The notes under the pieces were generated by a model. It was not told the DNA's origin. It saw nothing but the letters and a program-made list of their open reading frames with translations, and did not search any database. Of a DNA stretch of 64,000 nucleotides, positions 1 through 8,234 are shown one piece after another. Position 1 is the stretch's first letter. Each line of letters starts with the position of its first letter. This DNA is from Pseudomonas sp. NBRC 111124 (lineage in GTDB: Bacteria; Pseudomonadota; Gammaproteobacteria; Pseudomonadales; Pseudomonadaceae): NCBI RefSeq assembly GCF_001320245.1, contig NZ_BCBA01000004.1, forward strand, positions 118,913 to 182,912, given 5' to 3'. The translations under genes and the position numbers were made by a program.

Positions 1-1
1 C

Positions 2-1207
2 AAACTCGGCATTCTCGCCGATGCCGCCAAGTACGATGCCTCGTGCGCCAGCAGCGGCGCGCCCAAGCGCAGTTCACGCGGCAGCGATGGCTTGGGCGCC
101 ACCGATGGCATGGGCATCTGCCACAGCTACACCCCCGATGGCCGCTGCGTGTCGCTGCTCAAGGTGTTGCTCACCAACTTCTGCCTGTATGACTGCCAGT
201 ACTGCGTCAACCGCCGCTCCAGCAACGTGCCGCGAGCCCGCTTCAGCCCCGAGGAAGTGGTACGCCTGACCCTGGACTTCTACCGGCGCAATTGCATCAG
301 CGGCCTGTTCCTCAGCTCCGGCATCATCCGCTCGGCCGACTACACCATGGAACAACTGATCCGCGTCGCACGCCTGCTGCGTGAGGAGCACAACTTCCGT
401 GGCTACATCCACCTCAAGACCATCCCCGATGCCGACCCGCTGCTGATCGAAGAAGCCGGGCGCCTGGCCGACCGCCTCAGCGTCAACATCGAGTTGCCAA
501 CCGATGCCAGCCTCAAGCGCCTGGCCCCGGAGAAGCAGGCGCATACCATCCGCCAGGCCATGGGCGTGATCCACCAGGGCCAGCAGGCCGTGGCCGGTGA
601 GCCGAAAGCGCCGCGCTTCACCCCGGCCGGGCAGAGCACCCAGGTGATCGTCGGCGCTGACGCCACCGATGACAGCACCCTGCTGCGCAACGCCGAGTCG
701 CTGTACCAGGGCTACGGGCTCAAGCGCGTGTACTACTCGGCCTTCAGCCCGATCCCCGACAGCCCTGGCAGCGTACCGTTGGCCGCCCCGCCACTGCTGC
801 GCGAACACCGCCTGTACCAGGCCGACTTCCTGTTGCGTGGCTACGGCTACAAGGCCGGTGAGCTGCTTGGCGAGGCCGGCAACCTGGCGCTGGACATCGA
901 CCCCAAGCTGGCCTGGGCCCTGGCCCACCGCGAGGTATTCCCGCTGGATGTGAACCGCGCCGAGCCAGCGCTGCTCGCGCGCATCCCCGGCATCGGCCTG
1001 CGCAGCGTGCAGCGGCTGGTGGCACTGCGCCGCGAACGGCGCGTGCGCTACGACGACCTGATCCAGCTGCGCTGCGTGCTGGAGAAGGCGCGGCCGTTCA
1101 TCGTTACCAGCGATTACCGCCCTGCCGATGGCGAGCTGCGCAGCGGCCTGCTCAGGGCGCGCCTGCGCGAACCTCAGGCGCCGCAGCAGATGGGGTTGTG
1201 GGGGTGA
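2..1207 (+). CDS. Radical SAM protein, putative DNA modification/repair (TIGR03916-like), 5' partial
   Basis: The reading frame is already open at the left edge, so the true start lies outside the window; 401 residues are visible. A radical-SAM cysteine motif C-x3-C-x2-C (CLYDCQYC) is encoded at 182-205, after a conserved-looking N-terminal stretch (KLGILADAAKYDASC). The C-terminus has a helix-hairpin-helix-like segment (ARIPGIGLRSVQRL), which fits nucleic-acid binding. In the family the cysteines hold a 4Fe-4S cluster that cleaves S-adenosylmethionine; the substrate is not established. The next gene overlaps by 4 nt (GTGA), indicating translational coupling. The family assignment is confident; a repair role is inferred from family naming and this pairing. 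Confidence 0.85.
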   Translation, partial: KLGILADAAKYDASCASSGAPKRSSRGSDGLGATDGMGICHSYTPDGRCVSLLKVLLTNFCLYDCQYCVNRRSSNVPRARFSPEEVVRLTLDFYRRNCISGLFLSSGIIRSADYTMEQLIRVARLLREEHNFRGYIHLKTIPDADPLLIEEAGRLADRLSVNIELPTDASLKRLAPEKQAHTIRQAMGVIHQGQQAVAGEPKAPRFTPAGQSTQVIVGADATDDSTLLRNAESLYQGYGLKRVYYSAFSPIPDSPGSVPLAAPPLLREHRLYQADFLLRGYGYKAGELLGEAGNLALDIDPKLAWALAHREVFPLDVNRAEPALLARIPGIGLRSVQRLVALRRERRVRYDDLIQLRCVLEKARPFIVTSDYRPADGELRSGLLRARLREPQAPQQMGLWG

Positions 1208-2037
1208 TCGCGCTCGATTGCGATGACCAGTTCGGCACCTGGCGCAACCAGGCCCGCACGCTGCTCAGCCACGGTATTGACCCCGCCGATGTGACTTGGG
1301 CGCAAGGGCCGATCAAGGACCTGCTGGCCCTGCCCACACCCCTGCCCGAAAGCGCCGGCCCTTTTCGCGCAAAGGTGCCCGCCGCACTGCTGGCGCAACT
1401 GGAGCAAGCAGCACGCTATCGCGGTGAGCAGCGCTGGAACCTGCTGTACGAAGTGCTCTGGCGCGTGGCCCACGGTGATCGCACAGCCATGCTCGCCGGT
1501 GACCGCCTGGGTAGCGAACTGCAGCGGCGTATCAAGCAGGTCAGCCGCGAGGCGCACCACCTGCATGCGTTCGTGCGCTTCGTGCCGCTGCCAGAGGCGC
1601 TGGCCGAACAGTTGCAGCTGGACCTGGTGGCCTACCACGAACCCGCTCACGACATTCTGGAAAGCGCCAGCGCGCACTTCGCCGACCGCCTTGGGCGCCA
1701 GCGATGGTTGATCGCAACGCCGCAGGACGGCATTCGCTTCGATGGGCAGGCTTTCGATTATCGGCGCCATTGCCCTGACGATTGGCGACAGTGGGCACAA
1801 AATGCCGATGACCCGGGTGCTGAACTGTGGCGTACCTATTACCGGCACACCTTCAACCCGGCCCGCCTCAACCCCGACGCCCTGCGCCTGCACATGCCGG
1901 GGCGGTTCTGGCGGCACCTGCCGGAAGGCATGCTGATTCCACAGCTCGAAGGCCTGGCGCGGCAGGGCAAACAACGCGACGGGCAGGCGTTGGAGGTGGC
2001 CAGCCAGCGCGGCAAGCAGATCACCCGTCCCGACTGA
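1204..2037 (+). CDS. TIGR03915 family putative DNA repair/metabolism protein
   Basis: This 277-residue protein is the usual partner of the radical SAM protein encoded just upstream. The chosen start is the GTG at 1204, whose last bases overlap the upstream TGA (GTGA), giving MIALDCDDQFGTW; a TTG at 1198 is also in frame but less convincing. The sequence is rich in Trp, Arg and His (for example DDWRQWAQNADDPG and LWRTYYRH) and has no signal peptide or membrane segment, so it is probably cytoplasmic. In many bacteria this family is encoded beside, or fused to, a UdgX-type uracil-DNA glycosylase domain. No such domain follows here, because the next gene is an unrelated receptor. The molecular activity is unknown. 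Confidence 0.8.
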   Translation: MIALDCDDQFGTWRNQARTLLSHGIDPADVTWAQGPIKDLLALPTPLPESAGPFRAKVPAALLAQLEQAARYRGEQRWNLLYEVLWRVAHGDRTAMLAGDRLGSELQRRIKQVSREAHHLHAFVRFVPLPEALAEQLQLDLVAYHEPAHDILESASAHFADRLGRQRWLIATPQDGIRFDGQAFDYRRHCPDDWRQWAQNADDPGAELWRTYYRHTFNPARLNPDALRLHMPGRFWRHLPEGMLIPQLEGLARQGKQRDGQALEVASQRGKQITRPD

Positions 2038-2108
2038 ATTGTGAAAATTTTGTAATGGTTTTGGCATACCACCTTCCCAAGGTGCGACACATCCTGACAA
2101 ACTAACTG

Positions 2109-2127
2109 CTAATCGTTCTCATACGTA
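2109..2127. promoter_or_regulatory. Possible Fur box upstream of the siderophore receptor
   Basis: The 19-nt stretch TGCTAATCGTTCTCATACG lies 34 nt before the receptor start. On the opposite strand it contains ATGAGAACGATTA, close to Pseudomonas Fur-box half sites (AATGAGAAT/GATT type). Iron repression of a TonB-dependent siderophore receptor is expected. The match is partial, so this is a candidate only. Confidence 0.45.
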
Positions 2128-2160
2128 GTTGCATTAGCCGAAGTCAGGAGCCCGCCCGCC

Positions 2161-4317
2161 ATGTTGTCGCCCCTTGCGCACACGCGCACTCTCCCCGCCC
2201 GTAACCTGCTCGCCATGGCCGTATACATGGCCATCGCCGCCCCCGCCCTCGCCGAAGACGCCCCAACCACGCTGGAACTGGGCGCCACCGAGATCAGCTC
2301 GGACAGGCTGGGCAGCACCACCGAGGCTTCGGGCTCCTACACCACCGGCGCCATGTCCACTGCCACCAAGCTGCCGCTGAGCATGCGCGAAACGCCCCAG
2401 TCGGTGACCGTGATTACCCGCCAGCGCATGGACGACCAGGCCATGACCAGCATCAACGATGTGGTCAAGGCCACGCCGGGGCTGTTCCTCGACTACTCCA
2501 ACGGCCCAGGCCGGCAGAGCTACTCGTCACGCGGCTTCAACATCGACAACCTGATGTACGACGGCATCCCTAGCGGTTATACCGGCTGGATAGTCGGGGC
2601 TCAGCCGAACCTGGCAATGTTCGACCGGGTCGAAGTGGTGCGCGGTGCCACCGGCCTGGTCACCGGTGCCGGCAATCCGTCGGCGGCGATCAACCTGGTG
2701 CGCAAGCGCCCGCTGGCCGAGCAGAAAGTCACCCTGACCGGCGCCGCCGGCAGCTGGGATGACTACCGCGGCGAGCTCGATGCCTCCAGCCCGCTCAACG
2801 ACAGTGGCACCCTGCGTGGGCGTGTGGTGGCGTCCTACCGCGACGCCAACAGTTACATCGATGATGTCGAGGAAGACCACGGCCTGTTCTACGCGGTGAC
2901 CGAGGCCGACCTGTCCGATGACACCAGCCTGATGCTCGGTTTCTCCCACCAGAAGGACAAGACCAACAACTTCTGGGGCGCCATGCCCACAGCGCTCGAC
3001 GGCCATCACATGGGCTTCTCGCGCTCCTACAACCCCGGCAGCGACTGGGAGAACAAGGACCAGCAGATCGATACCCTGTTCGCCGAACTGCGCCACCAAC
3101 TGGCCAATGACTGGAAGCTGCAGGTCAATGCCAACTACGCGCAGCAGCAAGCCACGTTCACCGGGTCTTACCAATCGCGCTGGGCCGGGTTGCAGGCGCC
3201 GATTTCGCGCACGGTCTACCAGTCCAAGCACCAGGAAAACCAGGCAGGCCTGGACGGCTTCGTCAGCGGCCCGTTCGAATTGCTCGGTCGCAGCCACGAG
3301 CTGGTGGTCGGCGCGAGCAAGCGCATCTACGACATGGATACGCGCAACTACAGCCCCTACGACACCAACTGGCCGCTCAACGGCAGCAAGCCGAACTTCG
3401 TGCATACCGATACCCAGCGCGAAGTCACCACCCAGGACGGCGTGTACATCACCACCCGGCTGAACCTGGCCGACCCGCTCAAGCTGATCCTCGGCGGGCG
3501 CCTGGACTGGTATGACTATGACAACCGCGACGGTGACGGCGATTACAAGGTCACCCGCAACCTCACCAAATATGCAGGCCTGATCTACGACCTCGACGAC
3601 CATCATTCGGTGTATGTCAGCTACAGCGACATCTTCACCCCGCAAAGCTCCAAGGATACGTCCGGTACACCGGTGAAGCCTATCGTCGGCAAGAACTACG
3701 AGGTCGGCATCAAGGGCGAGTACTTCGACGGCGCGCTCAATGCCAGCATCGCGTTGTTCCGTATCGACCAGGAAAACCGCGCCACCCAGGTGTTCGTGGC
3801 GAACTGCCCGCAAACCTCCTGCTACGAAGCCTCGGGCGAGGTGCGCAGCCAGGGGATCGACATGGAGCTGCAAGGCGCGCTGACGCCGAACTGGCAGGTC
3901 GGTGGCGGCTATACCTATGCGCGTGCGCACACCATCAAGGACGCCGCCAACCCTGCCAACGTCAACCAGCGTTTCGACACCGACACCCCGGAACACCTGT
4001 TCAAGCTCAACACCGTGTACCACTTCCAGGGGCCGCTGGAGAAGCTGCGTGTCGGCGGTAACATCTCCTGGCAGAGCCGCATCTACAACGACTTCACCGT
4101 GGCCGATGGCAGCGAGTACCGGCTGGTTCAGGGCGCCTATGCCGTTACTGACCTGATGGCGGGCTACCGGGTCAACCAGCATCTTGATCTGCAGCTCAAT
4201 GCCAACAATGTGTTTGATCGCAAGTATTACTCGGCCGTTGCCAGCTCGGTGGATTACGCCGGCGATACCTGGGGGGCGCCGCGTAACCTGATGATGACGG
4301 CCAAGTACAGCTTCTGA
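2161..4317 (+). CDS. TonB-dependent siderophore receptor
   Basis: This 718-residue outer-membrane receptor should import a ferric siderophore using TonB energy. The N-terminus has a cleavable signal (cleavage near APALA-EDAP). It is followed by a possible TonB box (TLELGATEIS) and a plug domain with the hallmark RETPQSVTVITRQRM, the region DNLMYDGIPSG, and the plug end VEVVRGATGLVTGAGNPS. The 22-strand barrel ends in the aromatic YSF. There is no extra N-terminal signalling domain, so it is not a FecA/FpvA-type transducing receptor. The start is supported by AGGAG about 10 nt upstream. FhuE/FoxA-like hydroxamate receptors are plausible relatives, but the ligand cannot be read from sequence. 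No biosynthetic or sigma-factor genes flank it. Confidence 0.9.
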   Translation: MLSPLAHTRTLPARNLLAMAVYMAIAAPALAEDAPTTLELGATEISSDRLGSTTEASGSYTTGAMSTATKLPLSMRETPQSVTVITRQRMDDQAMTSINDVVKATPGLFLDYSNGPGRQSYSSRGFNIDNLMYDGIPSGYTGWIVGAQPNLAMFDRVEVVRGATGLVTGAGNPSAAINLVRKRPLAEQKVTLTGAAGSWDDYRGELDASSPLNDSGTLRGRVVASYRDANSYIDDVEEDHGLFYAVTEADLSDDTSLMLGFSHQKDKTNNFWGAMPTALDGHHMGFSRSYNPGSDWENKDQQIDTLFAELRHQLANDWKLQVNANYAQQQATFTGSYQSRWAGLQAPISRTVYQSKHQENQAGLDGFVSGPFELLGRSHELVVGASKRIYDMDTRNYSPYDTNWPLNGSKPNFVHTDTQREVTTQDGVYITTRLNLADPLKLILGGRLDWYDYDNRDGDGDYKVTRNLTKYAGLIYDLDDHHSVYVSYSDIFTPQSSKDTSGTPVKPIVGKNYEVGIKGEYFDGALNASIALFRIDQENRATQVFVANCPQTSCYEASGEVRSQGIDMELQGALTPNWQVGGGYTYARAHTIKDAANPANVNQRFDTDTPEHLFKLNTVYHFQGPLEKLRVGGNISWQSRIYNDFTVADGSEYRLVQGAYAVTDLMAGYRVNQHLDLQLNANNVFDRKYYSAVASSVDYAGDTWGAPRNLMMTAKYSF

Positions 4318-4336
4318 TTTTTCGCCGTTACCGCTT

Positions 4337-4390
4337 CAGCGCCTGTAAGACCAAACGCCGCGCGGGCGGCGCTCGGTCTCACAGGCGCTG
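4337..4390. repeat. Palindromic repeat between convergent genes, possible bidirectional terminator
   Basis: The arms CAGCGCCTGTAAGACC and GGTCTCACAGGCGCTG (one mismatch) enclose a GC-rich centre. The element sits between the converging receptor and pxpC genes. Its minus-strand core, GAGACCGAGCGCCGCCCGCG, closely matches the palindrome at 13312-13355, so it belongs to a dispersed family. There is no strong T tract, so termination is only inferred. Confidence 0.6.
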
Positions 4391-4399
4391 TTGATTCAG

Positions 4400-5371
4400 T
4401 CAGCCAAACAGCCTTGCCAGGCAACCGAGTTTCTTCTTGTACGAACGCCTGGCCGCCAGCGCATCCTCAAGGCTCACCGCCAAAAACCGCGCCTGCTGAT
4501 TCGGCTGCATCTGTCCGATCAGATCCAGGTCGGCGCTGATCACTGTGCCGATCATCGCGTAGCCGCCGCCCGACACCGCATCCCGGTGCAGGATGATCGG
4601 CTCCAGCCCCGCCGGCACCTGAATCGAGCCGATCGGGTAGCAGCTGTCGACGATGTTCGACGGGTCCGACCCCGCCCCGAACGGTTGCTGACGCGGCTGG
4701 AAGCTCAACGCACTACCGCCCTTGTAGCGATAGCCAATGCGGTCGGCCTCTGAACCGACTGTCCAGGCATCCGTGAAGAAGCTTTTCGCCGCCGCCTCGG
4801 TCAACCGATGGAAATACAGCCCCGGCACCACCCGCAGCACCACTTCGCCCCCCAGCGATTGGCGCAAGGCCATCGGCAGGCTCGCCCCGGCGCGGTTCTT
4901 TCCACTCGCTATGCCGACCGGCAGCACATCACCGGCCACCAGCTTGCGCCCCTGCAGGCCGCCCAACGCACCTAGTGCATAGGTCGAGCGGCTGCCAAGC
5001 ACCTCAGGCACATCGATGCCGCCCGCCACGGCCAGGTACGCTCGTGCGCCCGCCGTAGGGAAGCCAAAGCGCAGCACTTGCCCGGCACGCACGGCGAAGG
5101 CGGTATCCGGGCGCTGTTCGCGACCCTCGAGCAACACCGGCATCTGCGCACCGCACACTGCCACCAGCGCGTCATGCTGAAACTCCAGCTCCGGCCCCAC
5201 CAGCGTGCACTCCAGGCCCGCCGCGCCAGCGGGGTTACCGACCAGGTGATTGGCAGCCTGCAAGGCATACTGGTCCAGTGCACCAGAGGGAGGGATGCCC
5301 AGGTGGTAATAGCCTTCGCGGCCCATGTCCTGCACCGAGGTGGCCAGCCCGGGTTTGATGACCTTGATCAT
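4400..5371 (-). CDS. pxpC: 5-oxoprolinase subunit PxpC (biotin-dependent carboxyltransferase family)
   Basis: At 323 residues it matches the PxpC/KipA family (cyclophilin-like allophanate hydrolase subunit 2 type). The N-terminal signature is MIKVIKPGLATSVQDMGREG, followed by YHLGIPPSGALDQYA. With PxpA and PxpB it forms the ATP-dependent prokaryotic 5-oxoprolinase that opens 5-oxo-L-proline to glutamate. It is the last gene of the pxpA-pxpB-pxpC operon, and its start overlaps the pxpB stop by 4 nt. The C-terminal tail is lysine-rich (RRSYKKKLGC). Confidence 0.9.
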   Translation of the reverse strand: MIKVIKPGLATSVQDMGREGYYHLGIPPSGALDQYALQAANHLVGNPAGAAGLECTLVGPELEFQHDALVAVCGAQMPVLLEGREQRPDTAFAVRAGQVLRFGFPTAGARAYLAVAGGIDVPEVLGSRSTYALGALGGLQGRKLVAGDVLPVGIASGKNRAGASLPMALRQSLGGEVVLRVVPGLYFHRLTEAAAKSFFTDAWTVGSEADRIGYRYKGGSALSFQPRQQPFGAGSDPSNIVDSCYPIGSIQVPAGLEPIILHRDAVSGGGYAMIGTVISADLDLIGQMQPNQQARFLAVSLEDALAARRSYKKKLGCLARLFG

Positions 5372-6243
5372 GCCAGCACCTCCTGCAGCGATTTGGGGTA
5401 GCCGACCGGGTCGGCCAGGAATGCATCCAGGGAAAACTCCACCGGGCGGATGCGCAGGTCGAAGCGCCCATCCTCGACATCCGCCACGGCCTGGTCATAG
5501 GCCTGACGGTCGATGGGCTTGAACTGCACGATGTCGCCGGGGCGGAAGAACACCATGTGTTCCTTCAGGTAGGCCAGCGCCTGCTGCGGGTCGTAAATCG
5601 GTGCCGGAGTCACGCCGAACATCTGGTAGCCCCCTGCCCCGCGCACCGAATAGATGCAACCGAAGCAGCCACCGTGGCCAAGGGTCAGCTTGGGCGTGTC
5701 GGTGCGTGGGCGCAGGTACTTGGGCACCTGTAACTGGCGCTCGCGCTCGACCATTTGAAACATGAACGGCAGGCCGGCGACGAAGCCGACCATCGACACG
5801 AACCATGGCGCGCCGCTGTGGGCGGCAATGAACGCGTCGACATCGGCCAGGCCGTTGATGCGCGCCGCGTATTCCAGGTCGGTGCTGTCGGGGTCCTGAT
5901 GGCGATCACGGAAGCGCATGAGCGTTTCATGGGTCCAGGGGTCGTTGTACAGCACCGGAATCTCGATGATCCGCGTGCTCAGCGAGCGCTCGGCTACCGC
6001 CTCGGCCTCGGCGCCACGCACCGCTTCGAGCAGTGCCTCGGGGGCGATGCGATCCGGGTCGAAACGGATCTGGAAGGAGGCGTTGGCCAGGCAGATGTCG
6101 AGCACGCCCTCCAGCGCCAGGCGCTCCACCGCACGGGTCACCGCCATGCCCTTGAAGAAGGCCTGCAGCGACATGCTGTCGCTGACTTCGGCGAACAGGT
6201 GCTCGTCGGCACCGAAGCTGTAGCGGATCGGGGTACTGGCCAT
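5368..6243 (-). CDS. pxpB: 5-oxoprolinase subunit PxpB (KipI family)
   Basis: The 291-residue product begins MASTPIRYSFGADEHLFAEV. The start at 6243 is chosen because GGAGCAGAC lies directly upstream; a longer frame to 6288 lacks such a site. Family signatures include the conserved glycine-rich stretch LTLGHGGCFGCIYSVRGAGGYQMFGVTPAPIYD. It forms the catalytic pair with PxpC in ATP-dependent 5-oxoproline cleavage. It lies 93 nt after pxpA, and its stop overlaps the pxpC start (ATGA). The cysteines in HGGCFGC are unusual-looking, but whether they matter is not known. Confidence 0.9.
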   Translation of the reverse strand: MASTPIRYSFGADEHLFAEVSDSMSLQAFFKGMAVTRAVERLALEGVLDICLANASFQIRFDPDRIAPEALLEAVRGAEAEAVAERSLSTRIIEIPVLYNDPWTHETLMRFRDRHQDPDSTDLEYAARINGLADVDAFIAAHSGAPWFVSMVGFVAGLPFMFQMVERERQLQVPKYLRPRTDTPKLTLGHGGCFGCIYSVRGAGGYQMFGVTPAPIYDPQQALAYLKEHMVFFRPGDIVQFKPIDRQAYDQAVADVEDGRFDLRIRPVEFSLDAFLADPVGYPKSLQEVLA

Positions 6244-6336
6244 GTCTGCTCCTTTTTTGGAATCTTTATCGAACGGCAGGCAAAACAAAACAGGTGTAAC
6301 CGGCTGCGGCGTCTTTGCGCCAGCAGCCGTCGAAAC

Positions 6337-7095
6337 TCAGCGCGGTGCGCGCACCTCGATGCCGGCGGCATCCAGTGCCGCACGGGTGGCTTCGACCAGA
6401 TCGAGCGCGCCGGGGGTGTCGCTGTGCAGGCAGATGGAATCGAATTCGATCGTCAGGTCCTCGCCTTCCACGGTGCGCACCCGGCCTTCCTGGCAGGCCC
6501 GCAGCACCCGCTCGGCAACCCGCTGCGGCTCGTAGCCACGTACATTGCGGGTAAACACGATGGAACCACTCAGGTCGTACTCGCGGTCGGCATAGAACTC
6601 GCGCACCACCGGCTGGCCGAGGCTTTGGGCAATGCGGCAGATCACCGAGCCGGGCATGCAGTACAGCAACAGCTCGGGTTCGATCACCCGCAGGTTTTCC
6701 ACCAGCAGGCGCGCGGCCGCTTCATCCCGGGCCAGGTGCATGTACAGCGCGCCATGGGGTTTGATGTGCTGCAGCTTGACGCCCTGGGCCCGCGCAATCT
6801 CGCGCAGCGCACCGAGCTGGTAGAGGATGTCGTCGACCAACTCCTGGGGCGGGGCATTGATATGCCGGCGGCCGAAGCCGACCAGGTCACGAAAACCAGG
6901 ATGCGCACCCACGCCCACCCCCAGCGCCTTGGCCCGTTCGACCGTGCGACGCATGGTGCCGGGGTCGCCGGCATGGAAGCCGGTGGCGATGTTGGCCGAG
7001 CTGATGAAGGCCATCAGTTCGTTGTCGACGCCATCGCCGATGGTCCAGGGGCCGAAGCCTTCGCCCATGTCAGAGTTGAAATCCACTGCGCGCAT
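6337..7095 (-). CDS. pxpA: 5-oxoprolinase subunit PxpA (LamB/YcsF family)
   Basis: This 252-residue protein starts [17 protein letters not shown], the family's signature N-terminus (D-x-N-x-D-x-GEGFG). The start at 7095 is preceded by AGGAG at suitable spacing. Further conserved motifs are [31 protein letters not shown] and [13 protein letters not shown], typical of the YcsF TIM-barrel-like fold. It is the first gene of a leftward pxpABC operon, facing a LysR regulator across a 116-nt divergent promoter. The pathway role is salvage of 5-oxoproline (pyroglutamate) to glutamate. Confidence 0.92.
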   Translation of the reverse strand: MRAVDFNSDMGEGFGPWTIGDGVDNELMAFISSANIATGFHAGDPGTMRRTVERAKALGVGVGAHPGFRDLVGFGRRHINAPPQELVDDILYQLGALREIARAQGVKLQHIKPHGALYMHLARDEAAARLLVENLRVIEPELLLYCMPGSVICRIAQSLGQPVVREFYADREYDLSGSIVFTRNVRGYEPQRVAERVLRACQEGRVRTVEGEDLTIEFDSICLHSDTPGALDLVEATRAALDAAGIEVRAPR

Positions 7096-7211
7096 CGCTG
7101 TTCTCCTGGCTTGTGGCGGCATGCCAGCCACGTTAGATTCTGCCGACCCCCTTGGGAAGATTTATAAACAGATAGGGTGTCTTCTGAAAATCAGATACCC
7201 AGGAGTTCACC

Positions 7212-8129
7212 GTGTCACTGACCCTGCGCCAGGTTCGCTATTTTGTCGCCACCGCCGAGATCGGCCAGATCTCCCAGGCGGCGATCCACCTCAATATTTC
7301 CCAATCGGCAGTGACCACCGCCATCAAGGAACTGGAGGCGATGCTGGGGGTGTTGCTGTTCCAGCGCTCGGCCCAGGGCATGAGCCTGACCGAAGCCGGC
7401 CGGCACTTCCTCAATCGTGCGTACGTGATCCTGCGCAGCGTCGACGATGCCCTGAACAGCCCCCTGCCCGATGTGCGCGCCAGCGGCCTGCTGCGCCTGG
7501 CAGCGAGCTACACGGTGATTGGCTACTTTCTGCCGCACCACCTGCAGCGCCTGGAACACTGGCACCCGGACGTGACCCTGGAAGTGCACGAGCAGGAGCG
7601 CAGCGCCATCGAGCAAGGGCTGCTGGAAGGCCGCTTCGACATGGCGGTGGTGCTCACCGCCAACCTCACCCACCCGGATATCGTCTCGGAAACCCTGTTC
7701 AACTCCGAACGTCGGCTGTGGCTGCCCGGCCATCATCCGTTGTGCGAACGCTCGGCCGTTAGCCTGGCCGACGTGGCCCAGGAGCCGTACATCCTGCTCA
7801 CCGTGGACGAGGCCGAACAGAGCGCCATGCGCTATTGGCAGCAAGCCGGGCAACGGCCCAATGTGCGGGTCCGCACCAGCTCGGTGGAGGCCGTGCGCAG
7901 CATGGTCGCCAACGGCAGCGGTGTGGCGATCCTTTCCGACCTGGTGCACCGTCCCTGGTCGCTGGAAGGCAAGCGCATCGAGACGGTGACCATCACGGAC
8001 CCGGTGACCCCCATGAGCGTGGGCCTGGCCTGGCACCGCGAGCGCGCCTTCAGCCCGGCGATGCAGGCGCTGCGCACCTACTTCCATGATGCCTTCCTGG
8101 CTCCGCAGCAACTCTCGGCCCGGCGCTGA
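7212..8129 (+). CDS. LysR family transcriptional regulator, divergent from pxpABC
   Basis: The 305-residue protein begins with a typical LysR winged helix (LTLRQVRYFVATAEIGQISQ, then LNISQSAVTTAIKELE). The GTG start is preceded by CAGGAG. The C-terminal two-thirds is a periplasmic-binding-like effector domain. The divergent arrangement suggests that it controls pxpABC, probably sensing an amino-acid-related or lactam ligand. The effector is inferred from position only. Confidence 0.88.
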   Translation: MSLTLRQVRYFVATAEIGQISQAAIHLNISQSAVTTAIKELEAMLGVLLFQRSAQGMSLTEAGRHFLNRAYVILRSVDDALNSPLPDVRASGLLRLAASYTVIGYFLPHHLQRLEHWHPDVTLEVHEQERSAIEQGLLEGRFDMAVVLTANLTHPDIVSETLFNSERRLWLPGHHPLCERSAVSLADVAQEPYILLTVDEAEQSAMRYWQQAGQRPNVRVRTSSVEAVRSMVANGSGVAILSDLVHRPWSLEGKRIETVTITDPVTPMSVGLAWHRERAFSPAMQALRTYFHDAFLAPQQLSARR

Positions 8130-8234
8130 TATCCAAATCACCAGCGATGAGGCCCTTGCAGGCCCTCAGCCGAACGATCCGTCCGCAATACCGTCATAAC
8201 CTTGGCCGGTGCCGCCACGCAAAGAGGACGCGAA

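Noticed and set aside
2527..4182. 551-codon frame opposite the siderophore receptor
   Set aside because: Antisense shadow of a well-supported receptor; Val/Gly/Ala-rich translation without motifs.
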